Numbered from the stretch's first letter, positions 54,891 to 63,825 are shown. The stretch is 64,000 bases of DNA from Anaerotruncus sp. MC2020 (GCA_000701945.1 JNKE01000017.1:1-64000), one strand, 5' to 3'. Numbers and translations: made by a program. The notes: a model not told the origin generated them from the sequence alone.

Positions 54891-55272
54891 TGTGTACTTG
54901 GTTCTATGCAGATTACAAGCATTTATCAGGATTCATCAATAAAGCACATCAACTACATTGACGAGTGCTATCATGAACGCTATGTCAAAGCCGTCAACAA
55001 TGTCGGGTAATATTCGTCCAACTGATATGGCAGCTGTCATTGCATCAAACAAACAAGGAAGCATGGGAGTTTTCCCTATGATTTGGGGATTTACCCATGA
55101 ATCTATTTCTAAGCCGCTTATCAACTGCCGAATAGAGACAGCCGATCAGAAGCCATTATGGAAGGACTCTTGGCTTAAGAGAAGGTGCGTTATACCAGCT
55201 TCTTGGTACTACGAATCCTTAATTCAAGGCTCTCAGTTCCAATTGATACTTTTCCGAGATATTCACCCGTAG
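54891..55272 (+). pseudogene. SRAP/YedK (HMCES-type) DNA-protein crosslink protein, frameshifted and truncated
   Basis: Starts MCTWFYADYK (catalytic Cys2 retained), loses frame around 54955-55000, then resumes NIRPTDMAAVIAS, WGFTHE, SKPLINCRIETA, RCVIPASWYYE, which are SRAP signatures. The C-terminal third with the His motif is missing; the last codons before the TAG at 55270-55272 are foreign. Confidence 0.8.
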
Positions 55273-55477
55273 TTTCTGGTACGGGTGAAAAACATACGTT
55301 TCTATCCCGATTCAGCTGTTCAATGTAATTCTCTGTCATATATTAAGCTGATTCAGATGTTCCAACATAACTGCGGTCTGCTGAAATTTTAAAGTCATTT
55401 CCGAAAATCTGAGCCAACACTTTGCAAGCTTCAGATTTTTTATCGGTATTCTCAACTTCTGCTAACTTTGATTTCAT

Positions 55478-55792
55478 ATGGAAAGAATATATAGGCACTT
55501 AGATAGCGTAAACACACCTTATCTATGTGAGCTTGATATTGATATTGATAAGTATGCGGATGACTTGTCAAAAGCACTATCGATTATCGGCAATGAGTCC
55601 AAGTCAGTTCCGGTTAAGGCGAAAAGGGCCTGTCCGCTTATTGCTCATATCAAAGCTTCCTATAATTCTGTTAAAAAGAAAAAGCAATCTGGTAGACGTA
55701 TATTTACACACAAAAAATCATACATGTTAATAATACCTATCAGTCCTGTTTCAAGAACATTCAGAAAAAACTATAGGCATATCTACAGATAA
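55478..55792 (+). CDS. Possible small hypothetical protein
   Basis: 104 residues (MERIYRHLDSVNTPYLCELD, Lys-rich end). No ribosome binding site, low confidence. On the opposite strand of 55273-55479 two short frames (MTENYIEQLNRDRNV, MKSKLAEVENTDKKSEACKV) also look gene-like, so the stretch may be fragments of one older locus. 55793-56199 is AT-rich with nothing recognised. Confidence 0.3.
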   Translation: MERIYRHLDSVNTPYLCELDIDIDKYADDLSKALSIIGNESKSVPVKAKRACPLIAHIKASYNSVKKKKQSGRRIFTHKKSYMLIIPISPVSRTFRKNYRHIYR

Positions 55793-56199
55793 GTTGAGTT
55801 AAGTAACTATGATTTTCATATAAACAAATGTGACAGTACATAGTGCCTCCCATAGTTAATATAATAACTGTGGGAGGCGAATACTTTTATTTCAGCTGTA
55901 TCGCCTATATTATCATTGATAGAAATGACAATGCATACTTGCTTAACAATAACGGGATTAGAAAAAACTGGTGATGTGTACTTTGATTTGATTTGTATTT
56001 CATTTTCTTGTGATAGTTAGAAGTTGTATTTGACTAAAGTGACAAATGTAACTAAATAAGTGATAAATGTAATCTTTACAGTGCATTTTTTGATAAATAT
56101 AATTAAGTTGATGGCTGCAGAAATGAACCGTTCGTTATAATGGATATGATCCATTTGCTGCAATGCCATTAAAGAATATTTATTGGAGGTTAGTATAAA

Positions 56200-57255
56200 A
56201 TGAAACTGAAATCCCGAAACATACTGAAAAAACTAGCGATTATAATTAGTGTATTTGCCTTTATGGCTGTTCTTACTCCATCGCTGAATTCCATTAATAC
56301 ACTGAAAGCAGAAGCAGCTGAAAAGGTCTATGAAACGATTAACAAAGGGTGTGGCAATTTCACCCATACCTACAAAACTAGCACTTCTAGAACTTCATAT
56401 TCAATCAGTGACAAAACGCTTGGAAGAGTATACCGGACAGAAAGTAACGGAGTAACAACATATACAATTAGCAGTATTCGTCCTAATACATCCTCTGGTT
56501 ATGAGCAGACTTTTGCGGTTTATATTAAAAACAGTTCTGGAAAAGTAATTAAATGCCTTACATTTAATCAGGCGGCTCCTGTTGTGAAGCTCAATAAAAC
56601 ATCTGCAACTGTTAATTGTGATTCGGACCAAAAAGTAACGGTCAGAGTGACAACCAATGCTAATGTTGGTATATCTCGAATATATGGCTCTGATGCTGTA
56701 GGAAAACTATCTCAAACCTATATCAACGGGCAAACAGATAATGGGCGCACAAATACATATTATATAACTTTTACCTCGAATAGAAATGATTATGACAAGC
56801 GAACAGTCGTTTATTTGTTCCAATTCTGCGGTGCTTATGAGACCTGTTCTATTACGCAAAGCGCTAATGACGGATTTGTCTATAAGGACAAATGGTATTC
56901 TCCCGGTACTGTAATGACAGGAGCTCGCCCGATTTGCGTTACAAGCTCACATGATCCAAGCATTAGCACAACTAAGCATTATACCGTAAGCAAATTTAAC
57001 GGAAACGCATATGGATTCGGTTATTATTATGATGACGGTGACGGATATAAAAACATATCAAATGATGAACTTCAAGCTGCGGCAATTGCGAATGGAATCG
57101 ATATCGAATATCATCAGAATTATACGGGTGATCTTTATGTAACGATTGACGGACGCAGACTCAAGTATGCGACAATAGAAAGCAATGTATATGGCGATTA
57201 CATGAAAATTGTACCTATCAATTATCCGACTGACTGGTGGAAGGTTTCAACATAA
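56200..57255 (+). CDS. Secreted protein of unknown function
   Basis: 351 residues with a signal peptide (AEA/AEK cleavage region), two Ig- or BACON-like beta segments (residues about 60-220: SSGYEQTFAVYIKNSSGKVI, LNKTSATVNCDS), then a Tyr/Gly-rich C-terminal domain (YGFGYYYDDGDGYKN). TGGAGG upstream. AT-rich accessory gene without neighbours in an operon. I cannot assign a family. Confidence 0.75.
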   Translation: MKLKSRNILKKLAIIISVFAFMAVLTPSLNSINTLKAEAAEKVYETINKGCGNFTHTYKTSTSRTSYSISDKTLGRVYRTESNGVTTYTISSIRPNTSSGYEQTFAVYIKNSSGKVIKCLTFNQAAPVVKLNKTSATVNCDSDQKVTVRVTTNANVGISRIYGSDAVGKLSQTYINGQTDNGRTNTYYITFTSNRNDYDKRTVVYLFQFCGAYETCSITQSANDGFVYKDKWYSPGTVMTGARPICVTSSHDPSISTTKHYTVSKFNGNAYGFGYYYDDGDGYKNISNDELQAAAIANGIDIEYHQNYTGDLYVTIDGRRLKYATIESNVYGDYMKIVPINYPTDWWKVST

Positions 57256-57330
57256 TATAATCAGCACTTTCTAATGAAGAATACGCGAATATTGCCTGAA
57301 AGGTTACAAAAAAGTATATATTATAGCATG

Positions 57331-57362
57331 AAGCGGCTGTCTTAAATGACAGCCGCTTTGGT
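57331..57362 (+). terminator. Terminator of the secreted-protein gene
   Basis: AAGCGGCTGTC/GACAGCCGCTT arms with a 6-base loop. Confidence 0.85.
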
Positions 57363-57667
57363 TTAGTGTTATAAACGGATAGGCGATAGCCTAAAAATAC
57401 ATCCTGAACTTGAAATGAGAATTCTTGCACTCGTAATCGTCAAAGCCGTCAATATACCGCTTGAAATCGATCTTAAGATAGGTAATCATTTATGCTGCCG
57501 ATGAGATTAGTTGGAAAATTAACATGAATACATATTCGCTTAAAATTTTCAGTTTTTTCTTGACAAAATAAGCGGATTGTGTTATACTAAACAAGTACTC
57601 AATAGGTAATCATTTGCATGAGATATGATGATAATTCGATATTGTTCGAAGAATTGCGATTTATCTT

Positions 57668-57690
57668 GTGTCATCTTTTTAGTCATGGAC
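57668..57690 (+). repeat. 23-bp direct repeat flanking element copy 3, left
   Basis: GTGTCATCTTTTTAGTCATG plus GAC, repeated exactly at 58433-58455. Its near-complement (CATGACTAAAAGAATGACA) follows at 57703, forming a hairpin. 57363-57667 is otherwise without supported genes. Confidence 0.7.
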
Positions 57691-57691
57691 T

Positions 57692-58366
57692 TACATATGT
57701 TCATGACTAAAAGAATGACATGCCCAAAAAAGCCCGAAATATCGGGCTTTTTTGCTACCCGAATTTCAGAAAAGTTATTGAAAAAATGAGGGATGACATT
57801 GGGGTGTTTTAAGGCTTTTTAGGGAGTTGAACCCCCACAAAGGTAGTTTTGGAGCTCTTCAAAGGTCGATATACCGGCTAATCTCAGATTTTTCAGCTAA
57901 AAATAGTACACAAAGTTTCGGACTCGGTTTTAGTGATTTTCACGAAATGTGAAAACGCTGGAATCGAGTCCTTTTTTTATTTTCCTCCAAAAACAAATGA
58001 TAGAAGGTCTACCAGTGATTTGTGAGCCGTTTTCGACGGCATCGGCAGCAGGTCGAGAAACTACACCACCGATGACAGTAAAAGGCACTATGAACGATTT
58101 GTGAGCCTCCTGTGGCAGATACATAGAAAGCAGATCACGCCTGCTGTCTATGGAATAATAATGTCAGGAGGAAAAAATATGAACAAATACACTATGAGCG
58201 GTAAGCTGATGCATAAGGCTTCCGACCACAACACCAAACGCTGTGAGGTTGAGAAATGGGTATTCCTGCCTCACTCAGACTTTGAAAGGCTGAAAGCTAA
58301 CCCATATCAGGAGCATGAAGCGATAACTGCTGCCAGAGACCTTATGTACGAAGACAAGAAGTATTA
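57692..58366 (+). repeat. Three-copy element, copy 3
   Basis: Homologous to copies 1 and 2 over the leader. Some hairpins are decayed (the GTGGCA/TGCCAC stem and one arm of CATAGACA/TGTCTATG no longer fully pair), so this copy looks oldest or non-functional. Bounded by exact 23-bp direct repeats (57668 and 58433). Confidence 0.8.
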
Positions 58367-58367
58367 A
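58179..58367 (+). pseudogene. MNKYTMSGKL small gene, cut after 62 codons
   Basis: Agrees with copy 1 (31150) through EDKKY/EDEEA, then TAA. AGGAGG upstream is kept. Function unknown. Confidence 0.65.
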
Positions 58368-58432
58368 AAAAGTATTTAATGAGTTTGACTCGATGACATT
58401 TTCGCAGAGTGCGAAAAATAGCGAATCATCGT

Positions 58433-58455
58433 GTGTCATCTTTTTAGTCATGGAC
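58433..58455 (+). repeat. 23-bp direct repeat flanking element copy 3, right
   Basis: Exact second copy of the sequence at 57668-57690, 765 bases downstream. Confidence 0.7.
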
Positions 58456-58461
58456 TGACAT

Positions 58462-58622
58462 ATTTCAAATGCCTGTTTTTCGCTGAAATGCCGAAATACA
58501 GGCATTTGTTTTTTATCTCTTTTGCAGTTTCAACTGCGCGTGTGACGATTTAACTGCATTTTGTCACACGAAATTCCAACAAAATCACACGAACAATCAC
58601 ACGAATCCAAGGTGGTATCATA
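58462..58622 (+). repeat. Integration-arm-like repeat 2
   Basis: CCGAAATACAGGCATTT-type hairpin, then TCACACGAAAT, ATCACACGAACAATCACACG iterons and GGTGGTATCA. Same order as arms 1 and 3, with no tRNA tail. Confidence 0.6.
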
Positions 58623-58705
58623 CTTGTTTTTTATTATGCGCAAGGAAATAATTTTTTGAAAAATGTTAAATCTTTTGTTCAAATACTTCTTTAGGAGTTG
58701 ATACA

Positions 58706-59251
58706 ATGAATATTGATAACACACTTTATACTGGCAAACCTGCCGAGCGGCGTTCAGATGTTGAAATGGCCATATACGATATACTTGATTCTCTTGGTAT
58801 AGATTACAAGCGTGCTGACCACGACCACGCAGATACTATGGAGGATTGTCTTGCTATCGAAAAGGTACTTGGTGCTAAGATATGCAAGAACCTGTTTCTC
58901 TGCAACCGCCAGAAGACCAGCTTCTATATGCTCCTTATGCCAGGTGATAAGCCATTCAAGACCAAGTTCCTGACATCGCAGCTGAACTGTGCCCGTCTAT
59001 CCTTTGCGGAGGCTGATAAGATGCAGGAGTATCTGTATACTATCCCCGGCTCTGTATCAGCGCTGGAGCTTATATTCGATACGGATAACAACATACAGCT
59101 CGTCATCGATAACGATCTTATGAGCGATGAATACATTTGCGGACATCCGGGTATCAATACTTCGACAGTCCGCCTGCTACGAGAGGATATGCTCAAATAT
59201 GTCCGTGCGGCTAAGCATGAACCCACATTCATTGACCTTCCAACGGAGTGA
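58706..59251 (+). CDS. YbaK/ProX-type aminoacyl-tRNA deacylase
   Basis: 181 residues, YbaK/EbsC fold. Features: the AKICKNLFLCNRQK block with the catalytic-type Lys region, the IPGSVSALELI loop, and the terminal GHPGIN motif. Such proteins hydrolyse mischarged tRNA (Ala- or Cys-tRNA-Pro, family knowledge). The gene is AGGAG-led and followed after 4 bases by a nitrilase-family gene, probably co-transcribed. Confidence 0.9.
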   Translation: MNIDNTLYTGKPAERRSDVEMAIYDILDSLGIDYKRADHDHADTMEDCLAIEKVLGAKICKNLFLCNRQKTSFYMLLMPGDKPFKTKFLTSQLNCARLSFAEADKMQEYLYTIPGSVSALELIFDTDNNIQLVIDNDLMSDEYICGHPGINTSTVRLLREDMLKYVRAAKHEPTFIDLPTE

Positions 59252-59255
59252 TATT

Positions 59256-60134
59256 ATGCGTATATTTGCATTGGAGCTTGATAACGACATCAAAAGTATA
59301 GAACGCAGAAAAGCATATATCGAGGGGCTTATTGAGAAACTTCCGAAGCCTGATATCGTAGTTCTGCCCGAGCTTGCCATATGCAGTTATATGGCAAGTC
59401 AGAAGATATGGAAACTTGCAGATGACTGCGGTCGTGACGCAAGCCAGTGGACTGTAAGCATAGCAAAAAAATACAATACCTATATCGGAGCAGGCTATCT
59501 CGACAAGGAGAACGGCGACTACTATAACCGCTATATGATCGCAGGTCCTGACGGTGTATGTGGTGTTGTTACCAAGTCTGAGGGCGAATCAGCAGTTTTC
59601 AAGCGCGGGGACTTCGGCAGTATTATTCATACTCCATTTGGAAATGTTGGTGTGGGTATATGCTACGATTCACGCCGCAAGCACTTCTATGATAACATCA
59701 GGAATGACGAACTTTCACTGATACTATTTCCGCATGGTTCACCTGCAGATCCGAATAAACCAAATAAAGAACGCAATGAAAATGACAAGCGCTGTATGGC
59801 TTATATTGAGGCATTCGGAGTCCCTGTTGTCTATGTGAACAGTATAGGTGAGCTTGAATATATGCCTGGCAAAATGGGCGCAATGATGAAAAAATATGGT
59901 TTCAGAATGAATGGCATGAGCAGGATATATGCTCCAAAATCTGTACCGATAAATACGGATATCACCGATGCTATCGGTGCAGAGGTCGATATTCAGCCTA
60001 AGAAAATGTATAAAGAGATACAATTCTATGGTGAGGATATTTTACGCGGCAACTGGCTGTTCAAGCACTTTATCCTCAAACCTGATACAGTGGCAGGTAT
60101 CAAGTCTTATGAGAACGAACATAAAAAGAAATAG
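59256..60134 (+). CDS. Carbon-nitrogen hydrolase (nitrilase superfamily)
   Basis: 292 residues. ATG 59256 follows the deacylase stop by 4 bases. The triad fits: Glu in VLPELAIC, Lys in the VVTKSEGES segment, Cys in VGICYDSRR. Hydrolyses an amide or nitrile bond; substrate unknown. The last 70 residues (QPKKMYKEIQFYGEDILRGN) extend beyond the core. The pair with the deacylase lies between two integration-arm-like repeats. Confidence 0.88.
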   Translation: MRIFALELDNDIKSIERRKAYIEGLIEKLPKPDIVVLPELAICSYMASQKIWKLADDCGRDASQWTVSIAKKYNTYIGAGYLDKENGDYYNRYMIAGPDGVCGVVTKSEGESAVFKRGDFGSIIHTPFGNVGVGICYDSRRKHFYDNIRNDELSLILFPHGSPADPNKPNKERNENDKRCMAYIEAFGVPVVYVNSIGELEYMPGKMGAMMKKYGFRMNGMSRIYAPKSVPINTDITDAIGAEVDIQPKKMYKEIQFYGEDILRGNWLFKHFILKPDTVAGIKSYENEHKKK

Positions 60135-60162
60135 TAATTGTATATAAGAAATTATGAACGTG

Positions 60163-60392
60163 ATGAAGGTTCGAATCCCTCTCTGTCCGCCAGAATTAAA
60201 AAGCCTGTATTTCGAGGAAAACACCGAAATACAGGCTTTTCTGTTACATACAGAAAGCAGTTTTAAATGAAAATTTGCAGTCCCGTGTGCACAAAAAACA
60301 GGTGTAATGCATATGAAATGCACACGGAATGCACACGACGAAAGGCAGTATAACGATACAAAAGAAGCCAGCTCCCGTTATGGAGCTGTTGT
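60163..60392 (+). repeat. Integration-arm-like repeat 3, fused to a tRNA 3' end
   Basis: AGGTTCGAATCCCTCTCTGT plus CCGCCA is the T arm and 3' end of a tRNA with no 5' part. Then AAAGCCTGTATTTCGAGG and its inverted partner, GCACACGGAATGCACACGAC iterons, and a final AGCTCC hairpin. It is what an integrase attachment site leaves behind. 60393-60488 holds nothing else. Confidence 0.75.
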
Positions 60393-60488
60393 TCTGAAAA
60401 TACATATTGTATCCACAAAGACCATCTGGAGTTCCTATTCAAATCGGGTGTAATGATCTTCATTGAAAAGTGAACAGATAGAGCAACT

Positions 60489-60526
60489 CCGCATTACTGG
60501 TGATTCAGTGGTGCGGGGCTGTTTTT
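60489..60526. repeat. Leader repeat B, copy 1
   Basis: CCGCATTAC / GTGGTGCGG hairpin then GCTGTTTTT. Also at 60945-60988 and 62121-62168. Confidence 0.7.
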
Positions 60527-60929
60527 ATTCTTCCTCGACCATTACGGTCATTCCGGTTTTTTTTGCATATGCAAGAAAATCGCAGATTAGCCTGTAGCAT
60601 CCCCGTGCCCGTTCATCTTTGTAATGTTCCATTCTTTCCTTGTAAGTATACAGATCATTCAGGTATTCATCCAGATTTTCGATTGGAATAGGATCATCCC
60701 TGAAATCCAATGTTCGCTGGCACTGCTGCCAGTCACGGGTGAAGCCATACCATTCTATTTCAGGGAATACGGGAAATACAGGCTCACAGAATATGTCCAT
60801 AAAATACGCCTCCCAGAAGGTAATCCTAAATTCCGGCTGTTCTTTATAGAATAACGCAATCTGACGTTCATCTCCGAACATACCGAGCAGCACATATTCT
60901 TCGTTGTTTTTCAGCCTTTCGATATCCAT
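60525..60929 (-). CDS. Orphan small protein 1 of the repeat-linked row
   Basis: 134 residues, acidic and aromatic-rich (MDIERLKNNEEYVLLGMFGD, IEWYGFTRDWQQCQRTLDF). AAGGAG 10 bases before the start, within leader repeat B. No family recognised; size and composition fit orphan immunity or defence proteins. Confidence 0.7.
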   Translation of the reverse strand: MDIERLKNNEEYVLLGMFGDERQIALFYKEQPEFRITFWEAYFMDIFCEPVFPVFPEIEWYGFTRDWQQCQRTLDFRDDPIPIENLDEYLNDLYTYKERMEHYKDERARGCYRLICDFLAYAKKTGMTVMVEEE

Positions 60930-60944
60930 GCAGGTGAGTCTCCT

Positions 60945-60988
60945 TTCTGCCTGTCCGCATCACCGGCAATTCAGTGGTGCGGTTTTTT
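60945..60988. repeat. Leader repeat B, copy 2
   Basis: Carries CTCCTTTCTG (the ribosome binding site of the 60.5 kb gene, on -), then CCGCATCAC/GTGGTGCGG and TTTTTT. Confidence 0.75.
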
Positions 60989-61442
60989 ATTCATCCAAGA
61001 GTGTGAACCCGTATTCTTTTTCATAAGAGCTGCTAACAGTTCTGATCCACTCCAGACAGCTTGTGGAGCAGAATGCTGTTCGATTGGACAGACCGCTTAA
61101 GGTTCGGTGAATGCCCTCTTTCAGCGGCGGGAGCAGCATTTCCAGATCAATGCGAATTCCTGCGATGTTGAGTTTTTCGTTCAAAAGGCTTTCTTCAATA
61201 TATGCGAAGCCAAGAAACACATCGTCCGCCGAACCTGAAAGCAGAACTTTCAGTGCGTCCTGAAAAACGCACTGACAGCATGGCGTCTCATATATAAAGT
61301 CTCCCAAAACAACGGAAGGTTCAGTCGGCAGATTCATCGGCTCATGGTCAAATTGCGACCTTATGACTCTGCGTACAGGATATTGGCCTCTGAGCAGTTT
61401 GAGCATTTCGCTGATATCGAGCAAATTGATGTTTTCAGACAT
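60987..61442 (-). CDS. Orphan small protein 2 of the repeat-linked row
   Basis: 151 residues. ATG 61442 has AAAGGAGG 6 bases upstream. MSENINLLDISEMLKLLRGQ, several Cys (PCCQC, CSTSC). Unrecognised. Leader is repeat A. Confidence 0.7.
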   Translation of the reverse strand: MSENINLLDISEMLKLLRGQYPVRRVIRSQFDHEPMNLPTEPSVVLGDFIYETPCCQCVFQDALKVLLSGSADDVFLGFAYIEESLLNEKLNIAGIRIDLEMLLPPLKEGIHRTLSGLSNRTAFCSTSCLEWIRTVSSSYEKEYGFTLLDE

Positions 61443-61465
61443 ATGGCTTCCTCCTTTTATTGATA

Positions 61466-61553
61466 ACATTTCCACACACTCAACCCAATTTTGCAATCAC
61501 CCGAATCGCAACTTTTGGCAAGTCTGTTTTCTGCGATTTTACGCTGTTTTTAT
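61466..61553. repeat. Leader repeat A, copy 1
   Basis: About 88 bases, highly similar to 62720-62804 (TTTCCACACACTCAAC, TTGCAATCACCCGAATCGCA, GATTTTACGCTGTTT). Each copy lies just upstream of a ribosome binding site on the minus strand. Confidence 0.8.
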
Positions 61554-62115
61554 TCTTTTCGGATGACTGTTCCGGGTGCGGGTTCTTCGATGCCCTGCGA
61601 AACATACTTTGAATCGCTGATCTCGATAAACTGCATCTTCTTTTTATCATAATCCCAATGCTGCACCGGATAATGATTGTTCAGCAGTTTTGTGTACTCA
61701 CAAATCTCTTCAGACCATTGGGCTGGTGTCAGCCCGCCTTTTACCAGCCGCAGATAAGTTTCAAACCATACAAGACGGAAATCATGGATTGCATTAAACT
61801 GATAGTGACAGTGTTCAATATACATCCATTTTCCGTTTTCGGCGTGATCCTGCACATAACGCCATTTGAGTTCATCGGTATGGCGGGAACGGAGTTCTAA
61901 TTGCTGGGCAATATTATTTGCGGATTCTTTGAAAACCCATATTCGCAAATCGTCATAAGAGTGAAAGGAATGCTGAATCTTATCGGGACCTCTGTCACCC
62001 TCGGTGTATACATCCAGCCCGCTTAAAAGCCTCTGTAGCAAAACGTGTTGGATAGGATATCAGCAGGAATATCCTTCGGCAGATGCTGTTTTATCCATTC
62101 TTCGTATTGTTTCAT
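61550..62115 (-). pseudogene. Orphan small protein 3, frameshifted
   Basis: AAAGGAG precedes ATG 62115 (MKQYEEWIKQHLPKDIPADI LSNTF). One base missing in the T run near 62040 breaks the frame; restoring one T joins it to LLQRLLSGLDVYTEGDRGPD and 160 further residues to 61550. The product would be about 188 residues, rich in Trp/His/Tyr. Either a recent pseudogene or a sequence error. Family not recognised. Confidence 0.65.
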
Positions 62116-62120
62116 GATTG

Positions 62121-62168
62121 CTCCTTTCTGTTTGCCCGCATCACTGGTGATTCAGTGGTGCTGTTTTT
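62121..62168. repeat. Leader repeat B, copy 3
   Basis: CTCCTTTCTG, CCGCATCACTGGTGATTCAG, GTGGTG then TTTTT; contains the ribosome binding site of the frameshifted gene. Confidence 0.75.
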
Positions 62169-62685
62169 CCTTTGCGTAATATGTCTCTTTTTTTATTTCC
62201 AAATCAATATCAATCCATGTTTCACCACACAGATTATATTCCTCCCGCACTCCGTTTTCTTCAAATCCTACGCTTTTATAGCAATAATATGCCTGCTTGT
62301 TGTTTTCAAAGACACCAAGGCTGACAGAATCAGCTCCATATATCTCAAATGCAAATTTCAAACCGAGCGTAATCATCTGTTTTCCATAGCCCGTTCCTCT
62401 TTTTGAAGGATTGACAATCACATATCCGAAACGGAGCTTTTTATCATCTTCTTCAAGACGTACTCTTGCAGTAAAGAAGCCGACAAGCCCATTTTCATCA
62501 AAAGCAGTAAACGGAAAATACCTGTCGTTATCTTCTCTGCCTGATGTTGCTTCAAGCAAGCGTTTTTCGGTAACAGGATATTCACCCAGAATTCCGGCTG
62601 ACCACTTATAGAATTCTTCCTTTTTGTTTGTCCATGTAATAATTGTTTTTGCATCATTCTTTCTAAATGGTCTAAGCCTAAGCAA
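62152..62685 (-). CDS. GNAT-family N-acetyltransferase
   Basis: 177 residues, TTG start with AGGAG 8 bases upstream. GNAT pattern: LRLRPFRKNDAKTI, acetyl-CoA loop VNPSKRGTGYGKQM (motif A, RGxGxG-like), and C-terminal FENNKQAYYCYKSVGFEENG typical of RimI/RimJ-type enzymes. Substrate unknown. Behind leader repeat A. Confidence 0.9.
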   Translation of the reverse strand: MLRLRPFRKNDAKTIITWTNKKEEFYKWSAGILGEYPVTEKRLLEATSGREDNDRYFPFTAFDENGLVGFFTARVRLEEDDKKLRFGYVIVNPSKRGTGYGKQMITLGLKFAFEIYGADSVSLGVFENNKQAYYCYKSVGFEENGVREEYNLCGETWIDIDLEIKKETYYAKEKQHH

Positions 62686-62719
62686 TTTTCTGACTCCTGT
62701 TCTTTATACTTTTTTCGAC

Positions 62720-62804
62720 AACCTTTCCACACACTCAACGTTATTTTGCAATCACCCGAATCGCAATTTTTGATTAGTCAATTTTTTGTGATTTTACGCT
62801 GTTT
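62720..62804. repeat. Leader repeat A, copy 2
   Basis: See the copy at 61466-61553. 62805-63191 holds two TTGGTTGTCAAA direct repeats and no supported gene. Confidence 0.75.
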
Positions 62805-63191
62805 CTAAATGCGACATTCAATCCACACACTGAAAAATCGAAAAAAGCAGTTTCACGCGCCCTAAATCGAGTGCGTGATTTGGTTGTCAAAAATCAAAGT
62901 GTGCGGATTGGTTGTCAAATGTGCCGTGTATGCCATTTTGTCCTTTTACCTGTTTCCGCATACAGATTTTGAGTGGGTGAATCTGTGGTTATCGGAAAAG
63001 GGCGATGTCGATAAACCGCGCAAATACGCCGTTTCAGGATTTTTCTCGTGACAGCAGAACTACGCACTCAACGTGCAGAGTATTTGGAAACATGTCTATA
63101 TTCTTATCATATCAGATGTCTAAACTCTTGTCAATAAAAAAGTGCCTTCATACAAAGGGGCATTATAATATTTCAATAGCCCACGGTCTAT

Positions 63192-63214
63192 TGACATACA
63201 AAAAAAGTATGTCA
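63192..63214. promoter_or_regulatory. Palindrome near recombinase remnant
   Basis: TGACATAC / GTATGTCA with a 7-base A spacer; possible recombinase or regulator site (weak). A GGAGCCGG/CCGGCTCC hairpin at 63279-63298 ends the recombinase transcript. Confidence 0.35.
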
Positions 63215-63301
63215 TATAAGTTGTTTTTCGGCTTTTGAAATATTGCAATAAAAACAGCCACCCTATTGAAAGATGATTGGAGCCGGTTACCCGGCTCCGT
63301 C

Positions 63302-63610
63302 TCATTTATGTATACTTTCGTATTCTCTGAGCCTGCGATAAAAGGTGTTGGCACGCAGACCCATCTCTTTCTGAAACCATACTGCCGTAATAGCGCCCGA
63401 CTTCCACTGCTCGTACAGCTGACCGAACTTTATCCAGTCGATAGGTAAAGGTTGTCTTCCTTTGTATTTCCCTTGAGACTTGGCTATGGCTATACCCTCA
63501 CGCTGACGCTGTAAGGTTTGTTCACGTTCAAGCTCTGAGAGCGCCGCGAAGATAGACAGCACAAAGCGTCCTTGCGGAGTGTTGGTATCAATGTTCTCCT
63601 TAACAAAGGA
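63302..63610 (-). pseudogene. C-terminal part of a serine recombinase (resolvase/invertase)
   Basis: The frame carries ENIDTNTPQGRFVLSIFAAL, SELEREQTLQRQREGIAIAK, and the C-terminal HTH (KSGAITAVWFQKEMGLRANT). The N-terminal catalytic Ser domain is absent: before about 63610 the frame runs into antisense of the next gene. A dead copy left by a mobile element. Confidence 0.85.
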
Positions 63611-63633
63611 GCAGCGATGTGCTGCTCCTCGTT

Positions 63634-63813
63634 TTAGTATGCCTCGATTATATTGCGGACGTACTGCTGCATTTCTTTCCGCGACTGTATCGCGTGAGTA
63701 CCGCTTACTACTTCCCATTTCTGCTGTTCTGTCAGAGATGAGAATTTTTCCATTGCCTCGGGATTCATAGCAAGTGCCATTCCGAGTCCGACAGGCATTT
63801 CAAAGCTATTCAT
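63634..63813 (-). CDS. Small ICE-type protein, 59 residues
   Basis: MNSFEMPVGLGMALAMNPEA, then EKFSSLTEQQKWEVVSGTHA to a TAA at 63634. AGAGGTG precedes the start. The pattern is common beside conjugation genes in Lachnospiraceae and Ruminococcaceae integrative elements (recalled, not searched). Function unknown. Confidence 0.75.
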   Translation of the reverse strand: MNSFEMPVGLGMALAMNPEAMEKFSSLTEQQKWEVVSGTHAIQSRKEMQQYVRNIIEAY

Positions 63814-63825
63814 GTTGCACCTCTT

